Notes: generated from the letters alone by a model not told the origin. DNA of 64,000 nt from Pseudomonas sp. DC1.2 (GCF_034351645.1 NZ_CP133782.1:2485001-2549000); one strand, 5' to 3'. Positions 55,011-64,000 are shown, numbered from the stretch's first letter. A program made the numbers and translations.

Positions 55011-56030
55011 TCAACGAACAGGGTTGTTTTTGTTCAACCAGCCAAGCAATGCCTGATGGAATTTTGCCGGTTCCTCCATCTGCGGTGCGTGGCCCAAGCC
55101 CGCAAACTCGATCAGTGTCGAGTGGGGAATGAGTTGCGCCACCTGCTTGCCGAGCACCTCGTAGTGACCGATCTTCGCCTTGACTGCTGGCGGCGCAATG
55201 TCTTTGCTGATCGCGGTAGTGTCGGAGGTGCCGATCAGCAACAGCGTAGGCATTTTCAAGTCCTTGAACTCGTAATACACCGGCTGGGTGAAGATCATGT
55301 CGTAGATCAGCGCTGAGTTCCAGGCCACTTGGGTCTTGCCTGGACCGTTACTCAAGCCTGCGAGCATATCGACCCAACGGTCGAACTCAGGCTTCCAGTG
55401 TCCGGCGTAATAAGTGCTGCGTTCGTAATCGTGGATGCTTTGGGCCGTGACTTTCAGTTCGCGCTCATTCCATTGGTCAACGGTGCGATAGGGCACGCCG
55501 AGGGCTTTCCAGTCTTCCAGGCCAATGGGGTTGACCAGCGCCAGTTGTTCGACCTGGTCGGGAAACAGCAAGGCATAGCGGGTGGCGAGCATGCCGCCGG
55601 TGGAGTGCCCCAGCAACGTTGTCTTCTGAATACCCAACGCCTTGAGCAGTTGGTGGGTGTTGGTCGCCAACTGCTGGAAGCTGTATTGATAGTTGTCCGG
55701 CTTACTGGACGTGCAGAAACCAATCTGGTCCGGGGCAATGACCCGATAGCCGGCTTCGCTCAGGGCCTTGATCGAACTGTCCCAGGTGGCGCCGCAAAAA
55801 TTCTTGCCGTGCATCAGCACCACGCTGCGGCCATTGGCTTTGCCTTCGGCAGCGACGTCCATGTAACCCATTTGCAGGGATTTGCCTTGGGACTGAAAGG
55901 CAAAGTGTTTGACCGTGTAGGGATAGTCGAAGCCCTCAAGCTGCGGGCCGTAGGTCGGGCCTTCGGCGTGGGCGAGGACAGGTAAGGCGGCGCTTAATAA
56001 CAGGCTTGGCAGCCAGCGGGAAATAGACAT
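55011..56030 (-). CDS. exported alpha/beta hydrolase
   Basis: 339 residues from ATG 56030 (GGAG seven bases upstream). The N-terminus MSISRWLPSLLLSAALPVLA ends in AHA, a signal peptide. The hydrolase fold shows the oxyanion region VVLMHGKNFCGATWD, the nucleophile elbow LLGHSTGGMLATRYAL, and the catalytic His in EFAGLGHAPQMEEP. The family covers esterases, lactonases and epoxide or haloalkane hydrolases; the cap region is not diagnostic. It acts in the periplasm or outside. Confidence 0.9.
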   Translation of the reverse strand: MSISRWLPSLLLSAALPVLAHAEGPTYGPQLEGFDYPYTVKHFAFQSQGKSLQMGYMDVAAEGKANGRSVVLMHGKNFCGATWDSSIKALSEAGYRVIAPDQIGFCTSSKPDNYQYSFQQLATNTHQLLKALGIQKTTLLGHSTGGMLATRYALLFPDQVEQLALVNPIGLEDWKALGVPYRTVDQWNERELKVTAQSIHDYERSTYYAGHWKPEFDRWVDMLAGLSNGPGKTQVAWNSALIYDMIFTQPVYYEFKDLKMPTLLLIGTSDTTAISKDIAPPAVKAKIGHYEVLGKQVAQLIPHSTLIEFAGLGHAPQMEEPAKFHQALLGWLNKNNPVR

Positions 56031-56115
56031 CGAGGTACTCCACAAAGAATCCGCCGATGCTGGATCGGCGTGATTAGGGCGACATTAACCAGAGGCAATG
56101 ATGGGCCATGAGCGT

Positions 56116-56550
56116 TCAATTCATCCAACCCAGTGTGGCCATGGCCACCACCCCGTAGCGAGCGGCTTTAGCAAGGGTCACGATCAACAGGAATCGACCC
56201 AGCGGCTCGCGCATGACGCCCGCCACCAGGGTCAGTGGATCGCCGATCACCGGCACCCAGCTCAGCAGCAGTGACCAATGACCATAGCGCTGGTAGTGAC
56301 GTTGGGCCGTTTGCAGGTGGCGCGGGCTCACGGGAAACCAGCGCCGCTCGCGAAATCGCTCGATGCGGCAGCCAAGCCACCAGTTCAGCAGCGAGCCGAG
56401 GACATTGCCCAGTGTGGCGACCGCCAGCAGCCACCAGAGCCCATACCGGTCGCTGAGCAGCAGGCCCACCAGCGCCGCTTCGGACTGCAAGGGCAGCAGT
56501 GTTGCTGCACCGAAGGCCGCAAAAAACAACCCAATGTACGCCCCGGACAT
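56116..56550 (-). CDS. YqaA-type small membrane protein (SNARE-associated/DedA superfamily)
   Basis: 144 residues from ATG 56550, overlapping the DUF411 stop by one base (TGATG). Hydrophobic helices are LFFAAFGAATLLPLQSEAAL, LLAVATLGNVLGSLLNWWLG, and two near the C-terminus (LLLSWVPVIGDPLTLVAGVM, FLLIVTLAKAARYGVVAMA). The G(N/S)xxG..N stretch and VPVIGDPLTLVAG are typical of YqaA. Related DedA proteins act as lipid or ion transporters at the inner membrane; the role of this branch is not established. Confidence 0.88.
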   Translation of the reverse strand: MSGAYIGLFFAAFGAATLLPLQSEAALVGLLLSDRYGLWWLLAVATLGNVLGSLLNWWLGCRIERFRERRWFPVSPRHLQTAQRHYQRYGHWSLLLSWVPVIGDPLTLVAGVMREPLGRFLLIVTLAKAARYGVVAMATLGWMN

Positions 56551-56996
56551 CAATGCGCCGGATAGTCCGCCACCACCACATCAGTGCCGCGCTTGGTCAG
56601 GCCTATGATTTGATAGGCGTCGCTCGTGCCGTCCATTTCCATGCCCGGTGAGCCCATGGGCATGCCAGGAGCGGCAACGCCCAATAGATCATCACGTTTG
56701 ATCAGGGCCAGCACGTGCTCGGCAGGCACGTGACCTTCGACGAATTGGCCATTGATCACGGCAGTGTGGCAGGACGCCAGGCGAGGCGGGACGCCCCGCT
56801 GTTGCTTGAATTCGCTCATGTTGGCTTCGATGCGGTCTTCAACCTTGAAGCCGTTGGCCTCCAGGTGACTGATCCACTTTTTGCAGCAACCACAGTTGGC
56901 GTCGCGGTGAACTTCAATAGGCATCAGGTCGGCGGCCTGGGCCAGAGGGGAAAGGATTAGGGTGCTCAGGGCAGCCAGATGCAGGAGGGTTCGCAT
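56550..56996 (-). CDS. DUF411 metal-binding exported protein
   Basis: 148 residues. A signal peptide (MRTLLHLAALSTLILSPLAQ, cut after AQA) precedes the DUF411 domain: the metal-binding DANCGCCKKWISHLEANGF, then RLASCHTAVINGQFVEGHVP and a methionine-rich LGVAAPGMPMGSPGMEMDG. Cys, His and Met ligands like these suggest periplasmic copper handling, and family members often sit near copper-resistance genes. No other copper gene is adjacent here. Followed directly by the YqaA-like gene. Confidence 0.92.
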   Translation of the reverse strand: MRTLLHLAALSTLILSPLAQAADLMPIEVHRDANCGCCKKWISHLEANGFKVEDRIEANMSEFKQQRGVPPRLASCHTAVINGQFVEGHVPAEHVLALIKRDDLLGVAAPGMPMGSPGMEMDGTSDAYQIIGLTKRGTDVVVADYPAH

Positions 56997-57105
56997 AGGG
57001 AATCTCGACTCGGGGGGCGGTCAAAAAGACGCATTTTGACTGCTTTTTCCGATAAAGAATTGCGAGGTTGTTTCGAAGTGCTACCGAGAGTGCCGCCACC
57101 TTTTT

Positions 57106-57137
57106 GGCAACGCTCCTTTGCCATCAGGAGCGTTGCC
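57106..57137. terminator. perfect 12-bp hairpin after the chemoreceptor gene
   Basis: GGCAACGCTCCT (57106-57117) pairs with AGGAGCGTTGCC (57126-57137) around an 8-base loop, ten bases past the chemoreceptor stop on the minus strand. A run of five T precedes it on the plus strand, but no T-run follows on the minus strand, so it is not a canonical intrinsic terminator for that gene. Confidence 0.5.
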
Positions 57138-57147
57138 AGTCGAGTGC

Positions 57148-59139
57148 TTAACGAACTTTGAAGCGTCCCATGATTGCGCTCACCTGGCTGTTGGCTTCGA
57201 GCAGTTGTAGGGTATTCAGCTCGCTGGCGTGGCCGCTTTTCACCAGCTCGTCGACCATATGACGGATCTGCACCATGCTGCGGTTGATCTCTTCGGTCAC
57301 CGCACTTTGCTGCTCGGCGGCCGTGGCGATCTGGGTGCTGAGGCTGTTGATGTGGCTCACGGAGCCGGCCATTTCATCCAGGCCGGAGTTCACGCGGGCC
57401 GTTGCATCAGCGGCGGACTGGCAACTGGCTTGGGTGTTTTCCATCGCTGTCACTGAAGAGCTCACGCCTTGGGTCAGGCGTGCGAGCATTTCGTTGATTT
57501 GCGACGTGCTGGCCTGGGTTCGGGCGGCGAGGGCACGGACTTCATCGGCCACTACCGCAAACCCGCGACCTTGCTCACCCGCACGAGCGGCCTCAATCGC
57601 GGCGTTGAGGGCCAGCAGGTTGGTCTGGCCGGCAATCGCGCCGATGACTCCGAGCACCTCGGTAATTTTCTGCGCATCCTGCTGCATGCTTTCGACTTTA
57701 TGGGTAGCGCTGGCGACTTCGTCGATCAGCGCCACTACGCTGGTGGAGGCTTCACCGACCACGACCCGAGAGCGATCTGCATGTTCGCTGGCGCGTTGAG
57801 TGAAGGCGGCTGTTTCGGCAGCGTTTTGCGCGACGCTGTCGGCGGTGGAACTCATTTCGGTGATCGCGGTGACGGTCTGATCGGTCTCCGAGGCGTGACG
57901 CACCAGAATCTGGCTGGTATGTGCTGAGGTCCGTTGCAGGTTGTCCAGGCTGGAGGCCATGGCGCCGGTGGCTTGGGTGACCTCGCCAATCATGTTTTGC
58001 AGGTAGGCGATGAACGTGTTGACCGAGTGCCCAATAGCCCCCAATTCATCTTCGGCACGGATGGTGATGCGTTTGGTCAGGTCGGCATCACCGGCGGACA
58101 GCGCGTCAATGTTGACCTTCAGTGCTTTCATGCGATGGATCAGTTGGCGAATCGCGTAGATCTGCAACAGCACTAACAGAATCACCATAGGTATCTGCAA
58201 CAGGCTCAAGGTGTTGAGCACATCGTCACGCTGGGCGGTGATTAATTTGGTCGGCAGGGCGGTGGCAAGGAACCACGGCGAGCCTTCGATAGGGCGCATG
58301 AAGAAAGTGCTGGCTTCGCCGTTGTCGTCGAATTCGACCCGCTGCGCTCGGTCACGATTTTGCAAGCCCGCCTTGACCTGATTGGCGAACGGCGAATTGC
58401 CAGCCAGTTCGCTGATGTTTTTCAGCACAATCGGCCCGCTGATACGTGAACTATTGCTGATGATTTTGCCGTCGGCCTCGACGATTAGCATCTCGGCGCC
58501 GAGGTCTTTTTCCTTACGCGCCACCAGGTCATTAAAGAAACCCAGGGTCACGTCAATGGTTGAAACTCCCCACGCCACGCCATTTTTTTGAATGGCCATG
58601 GCGCAGTTGGTGCGCGGCTCGGCGCTGGCGTCATCTTTATAGGCCGCCGCCCAGGCGCACTGGCCGCGCGGGGTCTGCATACCGCCCTTGTACCAGCTCT
58701 GGTCGTAATAGTTGGGGGCTGCGTCGCTGTTCCAAAACGTGTTGACCGCGAGCTTGCCTGAGGCATCGCGGTGCCAGAAGGTGCTGAATTTGTTACGACC
58801 GGCTTCACGCTCACCCGGCAACGGCCAGATACCTCCGCCGAATACTTTCAGCTCGCCGTACTGATCTACCAAACCCGGCAGTACCGTATCGATGGCGGCG
58901 CTGTCGAGCAATGGAATGGTTTGGGTAATGCTGCGTTGCTGCGCTTGCACCTTGTTCAGTTCGCCCTGGATTTGTTCCGCGACTTCGGCGATGCGGTTCA
59001 ACGCCACCTGTTCTTCGGTGTGACGCAGTTTGGGCGCGACCAACTGGCTGATGCCCACGACCGTAAAGATCGACAGCAGCAGGATGAACAGGACCAGAAA
59101 CAAGGTGTAGCGAGCCTGAATGGTACGGAATGCTGGCAT
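57148..59139 (-). CDS. methyl-accepting chemotaxis protein with Cache-type sensor
   Basis: 663 residues: TM1 at about 12-34, a periplasmic domain of about 280 residues, TM2 near 313-335, HAMP ([20 protein letters not shown]) and a signalling domain with the hairpin tip [20 protein letters not shown]. The periplasmic part looks like a double Cache domain ([48 protein letters not shown]). The amino-acid-binding pattern of PctA-like receptors has Arg two residues before the WY pair; here it is Gln, so amino acids are not a safe prediction. The C-terminus (IMGRFKVR) has no CheR/CheB-docking pentapeptide. AAGGACC precedes the ATG. Confidence 0.92.
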   Translation of the reverse strand: MPAFRTIQARYTLFLVLFILLLSIFTVVGISQLVAPKLRHTEEQVALNRIAEVAEQIQGELNKVQAQQRSITQTIPLLDSAAIDTVLPGLVDQYGELKVFGGGIWPLPGEREAGRNKFSTFWHRDASGKLAVNTFWNSDAAPNYYDQSWYKGGMQTPRGQCAWAAAYKDDASAEPRTNCAMAIQKNGVAWGVSTIDVTLGFFNDLVARKEKDLGAEMLIVEADGKIISNSSRISGPIVLKNISELAGNSPFANQVKAGLQNRDRAQRVEFDDNGEASTFFMRPIEGSPWFLATALPTKLITAQRDDVLNTLSLLQIPMVILLVLLQIYAIRQLIHRMKALKVNIDALSAGDADLTKRITIRAEDELGAIGHSVNTFIAYLQNMIGEVTQATGAMASSLDNLQRTSAHTSQILVRHASETDQTVTAITEMSSTADSVAQNAAETAAFTQRASEHADRSRVVVGEASTSVVALIDEVASATHKVESMQQDAQKITEVLGVIGAIAGQTNLLALNAAIEAARAGEQGRGFAVVADEVRALAARTQASTSQINEMLARLTQGVSSSVTAMENTQASCQSAADATARVNSGLDEMAGSVSHINSLSTQIATAAEQQSAVTEEINRSMVQIRHMVDELVKSGHASELNTLQLLEANSQVSAIMGRFKVR

Positions 59140-59505
59140 GGGGCCGGTCCTTGTGCTGCGTTTTTATTGTTGAGTTTCGATTGGCAAATCTATGCCTTGG
59201 AAGTGCTATCGGCTTGTGCGAGGTGAGCTTTAGGCACGAACGTGCAAGAAAGCGCAAAGGAAGTAAGCGCACTAAAAACAAGCGAGGTATCGCGATTGAT
59301 ACACACAGGGTTATCGGGCTCTGTCAGTCCCGATTCGCCGCTGGTGAACTTGGCGAAAGACCGCCCTTATACCCTCTAAATAAGGCGCTTGGTGGTTTGT
59401 ATCTGAAATGTACGATTTTTGTAAAATTTAGAAATATTTTTAGGTGAGATGGCCTTTTCGCATCGATACTCCCGTTTATTCATATCGTTTAGACAAGGAG
59501 TTTTT
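59140..59505. other. divergent promoter region between chemoreceptor and 171-residue protein
   Basis: 366 bases without a gene. The stretch 59395-59445 is strikingly AT-rich for this genome (ACGATTTTTGTAAAATTTAG and following) and is the likely promoter of the plus-strand leader/171-residue gene pair. Both genes point outward from this region. No repeat or RNA gene seen. Confidence 0.5.
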
Positions 59506-59562
59506 ATGCGCTCGTTGCAAAGTCATCCGATTTTCGTCGCGCTGGCGGGAGCACGCTCATGA
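59506..59562 (+). CDS. 18-residue leader ORF
   Basis: MRSLQSHPIFVALAGARS, preceded by AGACAAGGAGTTTTT, the strongest ribosome site in the area, and ending in TGA that overlaps the next ATG (ATGA). It either couples translation to the 171-residue gene or, less likely, is a start of that gene separated by a frameshift. Confidence 0.45.
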   Translation: MRSLQSHPIFVALAGARS

Positions 59563-60074
59563 CCATCGGTCTGGTTGGAAACTGGACGGCCAAGTCGGGT
59601 CTGCTGGTTCGTCAGGGTGCCGCTGACGCAAAACCATTGACTCAGAGTGTGAAGGCCCGACAGATACTGGCCCAGGTTGGCACTAATCCACTGGTGCTCG
59701 ACCGGACAAAAATGGACGCGATGCAGCTGTTCAAGCAGGTCAAGGGTTTTGATCCGGAAAACGTGACGGCTAAGCAATTGGGCAACATGAGCACCTTCCT
59801 TTTGCAGAAGGGCATCATCAGTGATGTGACCGCCCTGACGTTGCTGAACGCCGGCGACAAGTTCGACAAATTTGGCGTGCAGAACAACCCCGACGCGAAA
59901 TTCAATGCCCTGGAATATTTTGCCGTGCAACTGGACACCATCCAGAGCAACAACCTCCAGGGCAACAAGTACGCTAACTACTTGGTCCCTGAGTACAAGA
60001 AAGCGATTTACGTATTGCAGAACCTCAAGACCTACGGTGAGAGCAACGGCTCGACGGTCAAGAAAAAGACCTGA
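59559..60074 (+). CDS. unrecognised protein, 171 residues
   Basis: Begins MTIGLVGNWTAKSGLLVRQG; GGCGGGAG lies eight bases before the ATG. It is soluble, with no signal peptide and no membrane helix; mid-protein helices are likely (MDAMQLFKQVKGFDPENVTA, LGNMSTFLLQKGIISDVTAL) and the C-terminus is basic (NGSTVKKKT). I do not recognise the family. Genes on both sides point to unrelated functions, so context does not help. It appears to be monocistronic apart from the coupled leader. Confidence 0.8.
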   Translation: MTIGLVGNWTAKSGLLVRQGAADAKPLTQSVKARQILAQVGTNPLVLDRTKMDAMQLFKQVKGFDPENVTAKQLGNMSTFLLQKGIISDVTALTLLNAGDKFDKFGVQNNPDAKFNALEYFAVQLDTIQSNNLQGNKYANYLVPEYKKAIYVLQNLKTYGESNGSTVKKKT

Positions 60075-60128
60075 TGCCGATTGCACTCTGACCTGCTCAA
60101 AGCATCGAGCGGGTCAGAGGGCGATTCT

Positions 60129-61124
60129 TCAGCGGTCGAGCAGTTGCATGACCGCTTCCGGATAGCGCAAGCCCGCCGTGGCATTGGCCGGAAAAATCGC
60201 TTCCAGTGTGTGCAACTCGTTTTGGCTGAGGGTGACCTCCAGCGCCGCGACATTCTCCTCCAGGTATTTGCGCTGCTTGGTTCCCGGAATCGGAATCAGG
60301 TAGTCACCCTGCGCCAAGACCCAGGCCAGTGCCAGTTGCCCGGCCGTCACGCCCTTGTCGGCAGCGAGCACCTGGACTTGCTGAACCAATAGCAGGTTCT
60401 TCGCGAAATTTTCCCCCTGAAAGCGCGGGCTGAAACGGCGGTAATCATCCGCCGCGAAGTCGTCCGGGCTTTTCAGTAATCCGGTCAAAAAGCCGCGTCC
60501 CAGTGGGCTGTACGGAACAAAGGCGATGCCCAGACGCTTGCAAGCGGCCAGGCACCCGTTGTCTTCCTGATCGCGGCTCCACAACGAGTATTCACTTTGC
60601 AGGGCACTGATCGGATGAACCTTGTTCGCCCGTTCCAGAGTGGCGGCAGACGCCTCGCTCAACCCCAGATAACGCACCTTGCCGGCCTGCACCAGTTCGG
60701 CCATGGCGCCGACGGTTTCCTCAATGTCCACCTGTGGATCGATTCGGTGCTGGTAGTACAAGTCCAGGGTTTCCACGCCAAGGCGTTTGAGCGTGCCGTC
60801 GATGGCTTGGCGAATGTAGCTCGGACGACCATTGACGCCCCTGGCATCGGGGTTGACTGGGTCGCGAACAATCCCGAACTTGCTGGCGATAAACACCTGA
60901 TCGCGCTTGCCGGCAATCGCTTTGCCAATGAGTTCTTCATTGGTGTGTGGGCCATACATGTCGGCGGTGTCGAGCAGGTTGATCCCCAATTCCAGTGCCC
61001 GATGCAGAGTGGCAGTGGCTTCGCGGGTATCGCCGCCGGTGGTGTAGAAATCGGTCATGCCCATACAGCCCAAACCGATGGCGGAGACGTGTGGTCCGTT
61101 TTTACCCAATTGACGTGTTTGCAT
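60129..61124 (-). CDS. aldo/keto reductase
   Basis: 331 residues from ATG 61124 ([20 protein letters not shown]) with AAGGGAG nine bases upstream. The catalytic tetrad is recognisable: D and Y in [21 protein letters not shown] in [13 protein letters not shown] in [15 protein letters not shown]. The NADPH-binding end includes [20 protein letters not shown]. It belongs to the AKR13-like group of general aldehyde/ketone reductases. Divergent from a LysR regulator, which is the usual sign that the regulator controls it. Confidence 0.95.
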   Translation of the reverse strand: MQTRQLGKNGPHVSAIGLGCMGMTDFYTTGGDTREATATLHRALELGINLLDTADMYGPHTNEELIGKAIAGKRDQVFIASKFGIVRDPVNPDARGVNGRPSYIRQAIDGTLKRLGVETLDLYYQHRIDPQVDIEETVGAMAELVQAGKVRYLGLSEASAATLERANKVHPISALQSEYSLWSRDQEDNGCLAACKRLGIAFVPYSPLGRGFLTGLLKSPDDFAADDYRRFSPRFQGENFAKNLLLVQQVQVLAADKGVTAGQLALAWVLAQGDYLIPIPGTKQRKYLEENVAALEVTLSQNELHTLEAIFPANATAGLRYPEAVMQLLDR

Positions 61125-61243
61125 GAAGCCAGCTCCCTTGAAGGTGAGCGCACAGTGTTCATCTCGACAGAAACAAGATAAACCGGCTAAAACTGCTATC
61201 ACTGTTTGTAAATTCTAAATAATTCTCCAGGAGCGCCTGAGCC
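61125..61243. promoter_or_regulatory. divergent promoter region, aldo/keto reductase and LysR regulator
   Basis: 119 bases between two divergent starts, with an AT-rich centre (TGTAAATTCTAAATAATT near 61205-61222). LysR-family proteins normally bind such a region at T-N11-A boxes; I could not single out one convincing site. Confidence 0.5.
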
Positions 61244-62194
61244 ATGGATCGTTTCAACGCGATGCGCGTTTTTACGCGGATTGTCGAGTTGGGTGGATTT
61301 GCGAAGGCCGCAGACAGCCTGCAATTGCCCCGTGCTTCAGTGAGCATTTTGATCAAGCAACTCGAGGCTCATCTCGGCGTGCAATTGCTGCAACGGACTA
61401 CTCGACATCTCAGTCTGACGCTCGATGGCGCGGCGTATTACCCGCGCTGTGTCAGGTTGCTGGCGGATCTGGAGGAAACCGAGGCGGTGTTCAGCGCTGC
61501 CCGACAGAACCCCAAGGGTTTGTTGCGGGTGGACATGCCTGCGGGGGTAGGTCGGCTGATTGTGATTCCGGCCCTACCGCAATTCACCGCCAGGTATCCG
61601 TTGATTGAATTGGAAATCGGCTTGAATGACCGTCCAGTGGACTTGATTCGTGAAGGTGTGGACTGCGTGCTGCGGGGCGGTCTGGTGTTGGATGATTCGT
61701 TGGTGGCACGTCCGCTGGTCACGATGGATCAGGTGACGTGCGCCAGCCCGCAGTATTTGCAGCGTCACGGGGCGCCCCAGTGCCTGGCCGATCTGGCGGG
61801 GCATCAGATGGTGGAGTATTTTTCTCCAGGCACAGGCAAGCGCTACGGGCTTGAATTCGTGGTCGAGGGGCAGGTACAGCAGGTCAATCTGCCCAAGCAG
61901 GTTTCGGTCAATAGCGCCGATGGTTATCTGGCCGCGAGCGAGGCTGGGTATGGTTTGATCCAGACGCCGTATTATCACGTCGCCCGGCAGTTGAAGGAGG
62001 GGCGTTTGTGTGAGGTGCTCGGGGCGTTTTCTCCACCGGGAATGCCCATGACGGCGCTGTACCCTCCCCACCGCCAGTTATCCCGACGCGTGCGTGTATT
62101 TGTCGACTGGTTGGTCGAACTCTGCGGGCAGCCGGCGCACTATTTCTACCGCAGCGACTTAAGGGCGCAAGTGGCTGGCGCCGCCGCCAACTAA
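61244..62194 (+). CDS. LysR-family transcriptional regulator
   Basis: 316 residues. The N-terminal HTH is FNAMRVFTRIVELGGFAKAA, DSLQLPRASVSILIKQLEAH and LGVQLLQRTTRHLSLTLDGA; the rest is a type 2 periplasmic-binding-like effector domain (RPLVTMDQVTCASPQYLQRH, SEAGYGLIQTPYYHVARQL). It belongs to the branch that commonly regulates a divergent oxidoreductase, here the aldo/keto reductase. Its 3' end overlaps the converging GNAT gene by 36 bases. Confidence 0.95.
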   Translation: MDRFNAMRVFTRIVELGGFAKAADSLQLPRASVSILIKQLEAHLGVQLLQRTTRHLSLTLDGAAYYPRCVRLLADLEETEAVFSAARQNPKGLLRVDMPAGVGRLIVIPALPQFTARYPLIELEIGLNDRPVDLIREGVDCVLRGGLVLDDSLVARPLVTMDQVTCASPQYLQRHGAPQCLADLAGHQMVEYFSPGTGKRYGLEFVVEGQVQQVNLPKQVSVNSADGYLAASEAGYGLIQTPYYHVARQLKEGRLCEVLGAFSPPGMPMTALYPPHRQLSRRVRVFVDWLVELCGQPAHYFYRSDLRAQVAGAAAN

Positions 62195-63103
62195 CGGCGC
62201 TGTCGCGAACGTCAGATTGTCTTGCAACTGTTGCATATGCGCACAGTGCAAGTTGAGCGGGCGCGCCTGGGCGCCGCGATGAAACAGGGCGAACCAGTGA
62301 ACCTGGCCAGGGGCCGGAATCACCCCGGTGAAGGTGAACCCTTTGGCGCTCATCGCGTGCAAGTCCCTGGCAAAGCCTCTGGACAATGTCAGCCTTACCG
62401 AAATAAGCCAATCCTCGGGCAGTTGAATCAACTGCTGGAGGAAATCCAGGGTCAGGCGCCCGATGATGACATCGACCCTTTTGTGATGCTGCTTCATCTG
62501 CAGCGACGGTATCGGGCCCCACGGGGCTTCCCTGGTGGTGCCGAACACCGAACACAAGTGCCGCATGAATGCCCGACAGCTTCGCGGCCACGCCACGTCA
62601 GGAAGCGGACGGGTGTACCCATTGCGCAGATGGACGCCGATCACGATGCTTTCCGCCCAGGGTTCAGCGAAAGGCGAAGGTACATAGTCCGGTAATAGCC
62701 CGGTGCAATGGAATCCGAGACTCTCTGCCATGCGCTGGGTGTAAGGGTGTTGGGTCACTTGCTTGATCAGGAGTTGCCGCGCCGCAGGCGCAGCCTGTTC
62801 GATGAGTTCGTGACCCAGCCGAGTGGCGATCCCTTGTCCCTGGCTGTCGTGATGTACCACGCTGAGGGCCAGTTCCGCGTGCTCGGGGTGGAGCGTATGC
62901 CGACAGAGCGCGGCATGCCCAACGACACGGGAGCCGTCTACGGCCAGCATCGATTGCCAGCGCCCGTCGCTGTTGTGCTGCGTGATCAGCGCGGGCAGGT
63001 AAACATCTGGCAGCACGTAGTGGTCACCGTAGACCTGACGGAACAGGCTACTGACGGTCTTGGCATCGCTGGCTTTGAAGGGCCGAAACAGCAACGTGCT
63101 CAT
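62159..63103 (-). CDS. GNAT-family N-acetyltransferase
   Basis: 314 residues from ATG 63103, which overlaps the preceding gene's TGA in ATGA. The first 150 residues hold the acetyltransferase fold: LLFRPFKASDAKTVSSLFRQ, AELALSVVHHDSQGQGIATR (the acetyl-CoA pyrophosphate loop SQGQGIATRL) and MAESLGFHCTGLLPDYVPSP. The other half is a second domain of unknown type, with GFTFTGVIPAPGQVHWFALF, resembling the end of a degenerate GNAT repeat. Coupled to a PaaK-like adenylating enzyme gene, so it may modify the same small molecule or carrier. Confidence 0.85.
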   Translation of the reverse strand: MSTLLFRPFKASDAKTVSSLFRQVYGDHYVLPDVYLPALITQHNSDGRWQSMLAVDGSRVVGHAALCRHTLHPEHAELALSVVHHDSQGQGIATRLGHELIEQAAPAARQLLIKQVTQHPYTQRMAESLGFHCTGLLPDYVPSPFAEPWAESIVIGVHLRNGYTRPLPDVAWPRSCRAFMRHLCSVFGTTREAPWGPIPSLQMKQHHKRVDVIIGRLTLDFLQQLIQLPEDWLISVRLTLSRGFARDLHAMSAKGFTFTGVIPAPGQVHWFALFHRGAQARPLNLHCAHMQQLQDNLTFATAPLVGGGASHLRP

Positions 63104-64000
63104 CGCTTGGGTTCCGCCGATGTGGCATAGGTGCGCAAGTCCAGAACACGCAGTTGCTTGCCTGAGCGAGGGTGCAGGGTGAGGTCGGTGACGGAGCATG
63201 GCATGACCCGAAAGTCCAGCAGGCCATCGCGTGTCTGTTGGTCTATCTGCGGATAGAGATCCAGCAGCGCTTGATACAGCGCGAGGTTTAGCCGATCAAT
63301 GTCCGTGGTCCCCGGTTCCGGCACCCAATAGATGCTTAACCGGTCCTTGTGGCGGGGGTGTTCGATGAGTAATTGCCATTGATCGCTGTTGCCTAGACGC
63401 TTGATCGTGTCCTGTATGTCTTCGGTCAGCAACGACATGACGCCCACGCGCACGCGCTGACTGTGGAGGCTTCGCCCTCTGAGGGCGAACTTGCGTCTGG
63501 GCGTATTGGCTGGCTCGACCCAGCAGGCGCGGTCTCCTACGGGGTAACGCACTATTGGCATCAGCCGGCGACCCAGATTGGTCACCACCAACCGCCCGAC
63601 ACGATTGCACTCTTCGATAATTTCACCGCTGTGTTCATCGATGATTTCCAGCACGGTGTGTTGGTCAAACGCGCGATGTTCGCCCAAGGCCGCTTCGCGG
63701 TCGCTGCTGCCAATCAGCCCTGCGTCCACGCTGGCGTAACCAATTGAGGCAACACGGGCATTTGGGAACACGTGGGCGAGCACCGCCAGTTGCCCTGCAA
63801 AGAGACTTTCACCACCGTAGAGCACGCTGTCGACCTCGCTCAACACGCGGTTCTGTTGAGTCAGGTAAGCCGCGAACTTCAGTAGCTGTGCCGGCACGCC
63901 GGCCAGCACATTGATTCGATGATCGCCAATGGCGGCTGCCAACCCCTGAAAGTCAACATGACCGGTGAAGGGAAATTCGCTGATCGAGACGGTGGCGTGA
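63100..64000 (-). CDS. PaaK-like adenylate-forming enzyme, 5' end outside window
   Basis: The frame is open from the window edge to the TGA at 63100, so the C-terminal 299 residues are visible. INVLAGVPAQLLKFAAYL, DSVLYGGESLFAGQLAVLAH, RVASIGYASVDAGLIGSSD and GRLVVTNLGRRLMPIVRYPV-GDRACW match phenylacetate-CoA ligase (PaaK)/CapK-type enzymes, which activate acids as adenylates. The substrate is unknown. It is coupled by ATGA to the GNAT gene. Confidence 0.82.
   Translation of the reverse strand, partial: HATVSISEFPFTGHVDFQGLAAAIGDHRINVLAGVPAQLLKFAAYLTQQNRVLSEVDSVLYGGESLFAGQLAVLAHVFPNARVASIGYASVDAGLIGSSDREAALGEHRAFDQHTVLEIIDEHSGEIIEECNRVGRLVVTNLGRRLMPIVRYPVGDRACWVEPANTPRRKFALRGRSLHSQRVRVGVMSLLTEDIQDTIKRLGNSDQWQLLIEHPRHKDRLSIYWVPEPGTTDIDRLNLALYQALLDLYPQIDQQTRDGLLDFRVMPCSVTDLTLHPRSGKQLRVLDLRTYATSAEPKR

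Noticed and set aside
57106..57137. intrinsic terminator of the chemoreceptor gene with U-tract
   Set aside because: The T-run is on the wrong side for the minus-strand gene; recorded only as a hairpin.
1..64000. CRISPR arrays, tRNA or rRNA genes, phage integration sites
   Set aside because: No regularly spaced repeats, cloverleaf-like sequence or integrase gene was seen anywhere in the window.

Overview
The window is high-GC chromosomal DNA from a Pseudomonas, most likely of the fluorescens group. This rests on family-level recognition and gene order, not on a database search. The evidence is the MuxABC-OpmB type efflux operon, the glgE / treS-pep2 / glgB operon facing a glgX / DUF2934 / treY-malQ-treZ-glgA operon (an arrangement known from P. 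aeruginosa), a VasX-like type VI effector, and REP-like palindromes between genes.

Layout. 1-732: 3'-truncated DUF1254-type exported protein, then about 1 kb with only a doubtful gene remnant. 1743-2243: thiol peroxidase Tpx with a clear terminator. 2419-11415: four-gene RND efflux operon in which every junction is an ATGA overlap. 11591-13690: MHYT-GGDEF-EAL cyclic-di-GMP protein. 13767-17467: short-chain dehydrogenase, MocR-type regulator and a CcoG-type Fe-S protein. 17651-18974: intact IS3-family (IS2 group) insertion sequence with a perfect 5-bp target duplication.

19149-24762 is an accessory block on the minus strand. It holds two paralogous, unrecognised beta-rich proteins and a 66-residue protein ending in a strong terminator. 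Upstream lie a two-component pair (short soluble kinase with a Cys-rich N-terminus, NarL-type regulator), two overlapping single-HTH LuxR proteins with a broken or coupled 5' end, and a proline-rich small protein. I consider this the best candidate for an undescribed system.

24990-47670 is a large alpha-glucan/trehalose island. On the plus strand, TreS-Pep2 turns trehalose into maltose and maltose 1-phosphate, GlgE polymerises it, and GlgB branches the glucan. On the minus strand, GlgA makes glucan, MalQ and GlgX rearrange and debranch it, and TreY/TreZ convert it to trehalose, which closes a cycle. No glgC is present in the window. Downstream of glgX, in the same ATGA-coupled string, are an acyl-CoA dehydrogenase-like protein, two PIG-L deacetylase paralogues, a NodS-like methyltransferase and a GT2 glycosyltransferase, a set that looks like an unassigned glycoconjugate pathway.

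48159-54031: a glutathione S-transferase remnant that begins at a 32-bp palindrome, then a large VasX-like (BTH_I2691-type) T6SS effector with a two-TM partner protein, followed by a truncated tandem copy of the effector tail plus partner head. 54044-64000: D-2-hydroxyacid dehydrogenase, exported alpha/beta hydrolase, YqaA-like membrane protein, DUF411 protein, a Cache-domain chemoreceptor, an unknown 171-residue protein with a coupled leader ORF, an aldo/keto reductase divergent from a LysR regulator, a GNAT acetyltransferase, and the 3' part of a PaaK-like adenylate-forming enzyme gene. I saw no tRNA, rRNA or CRISPR array.
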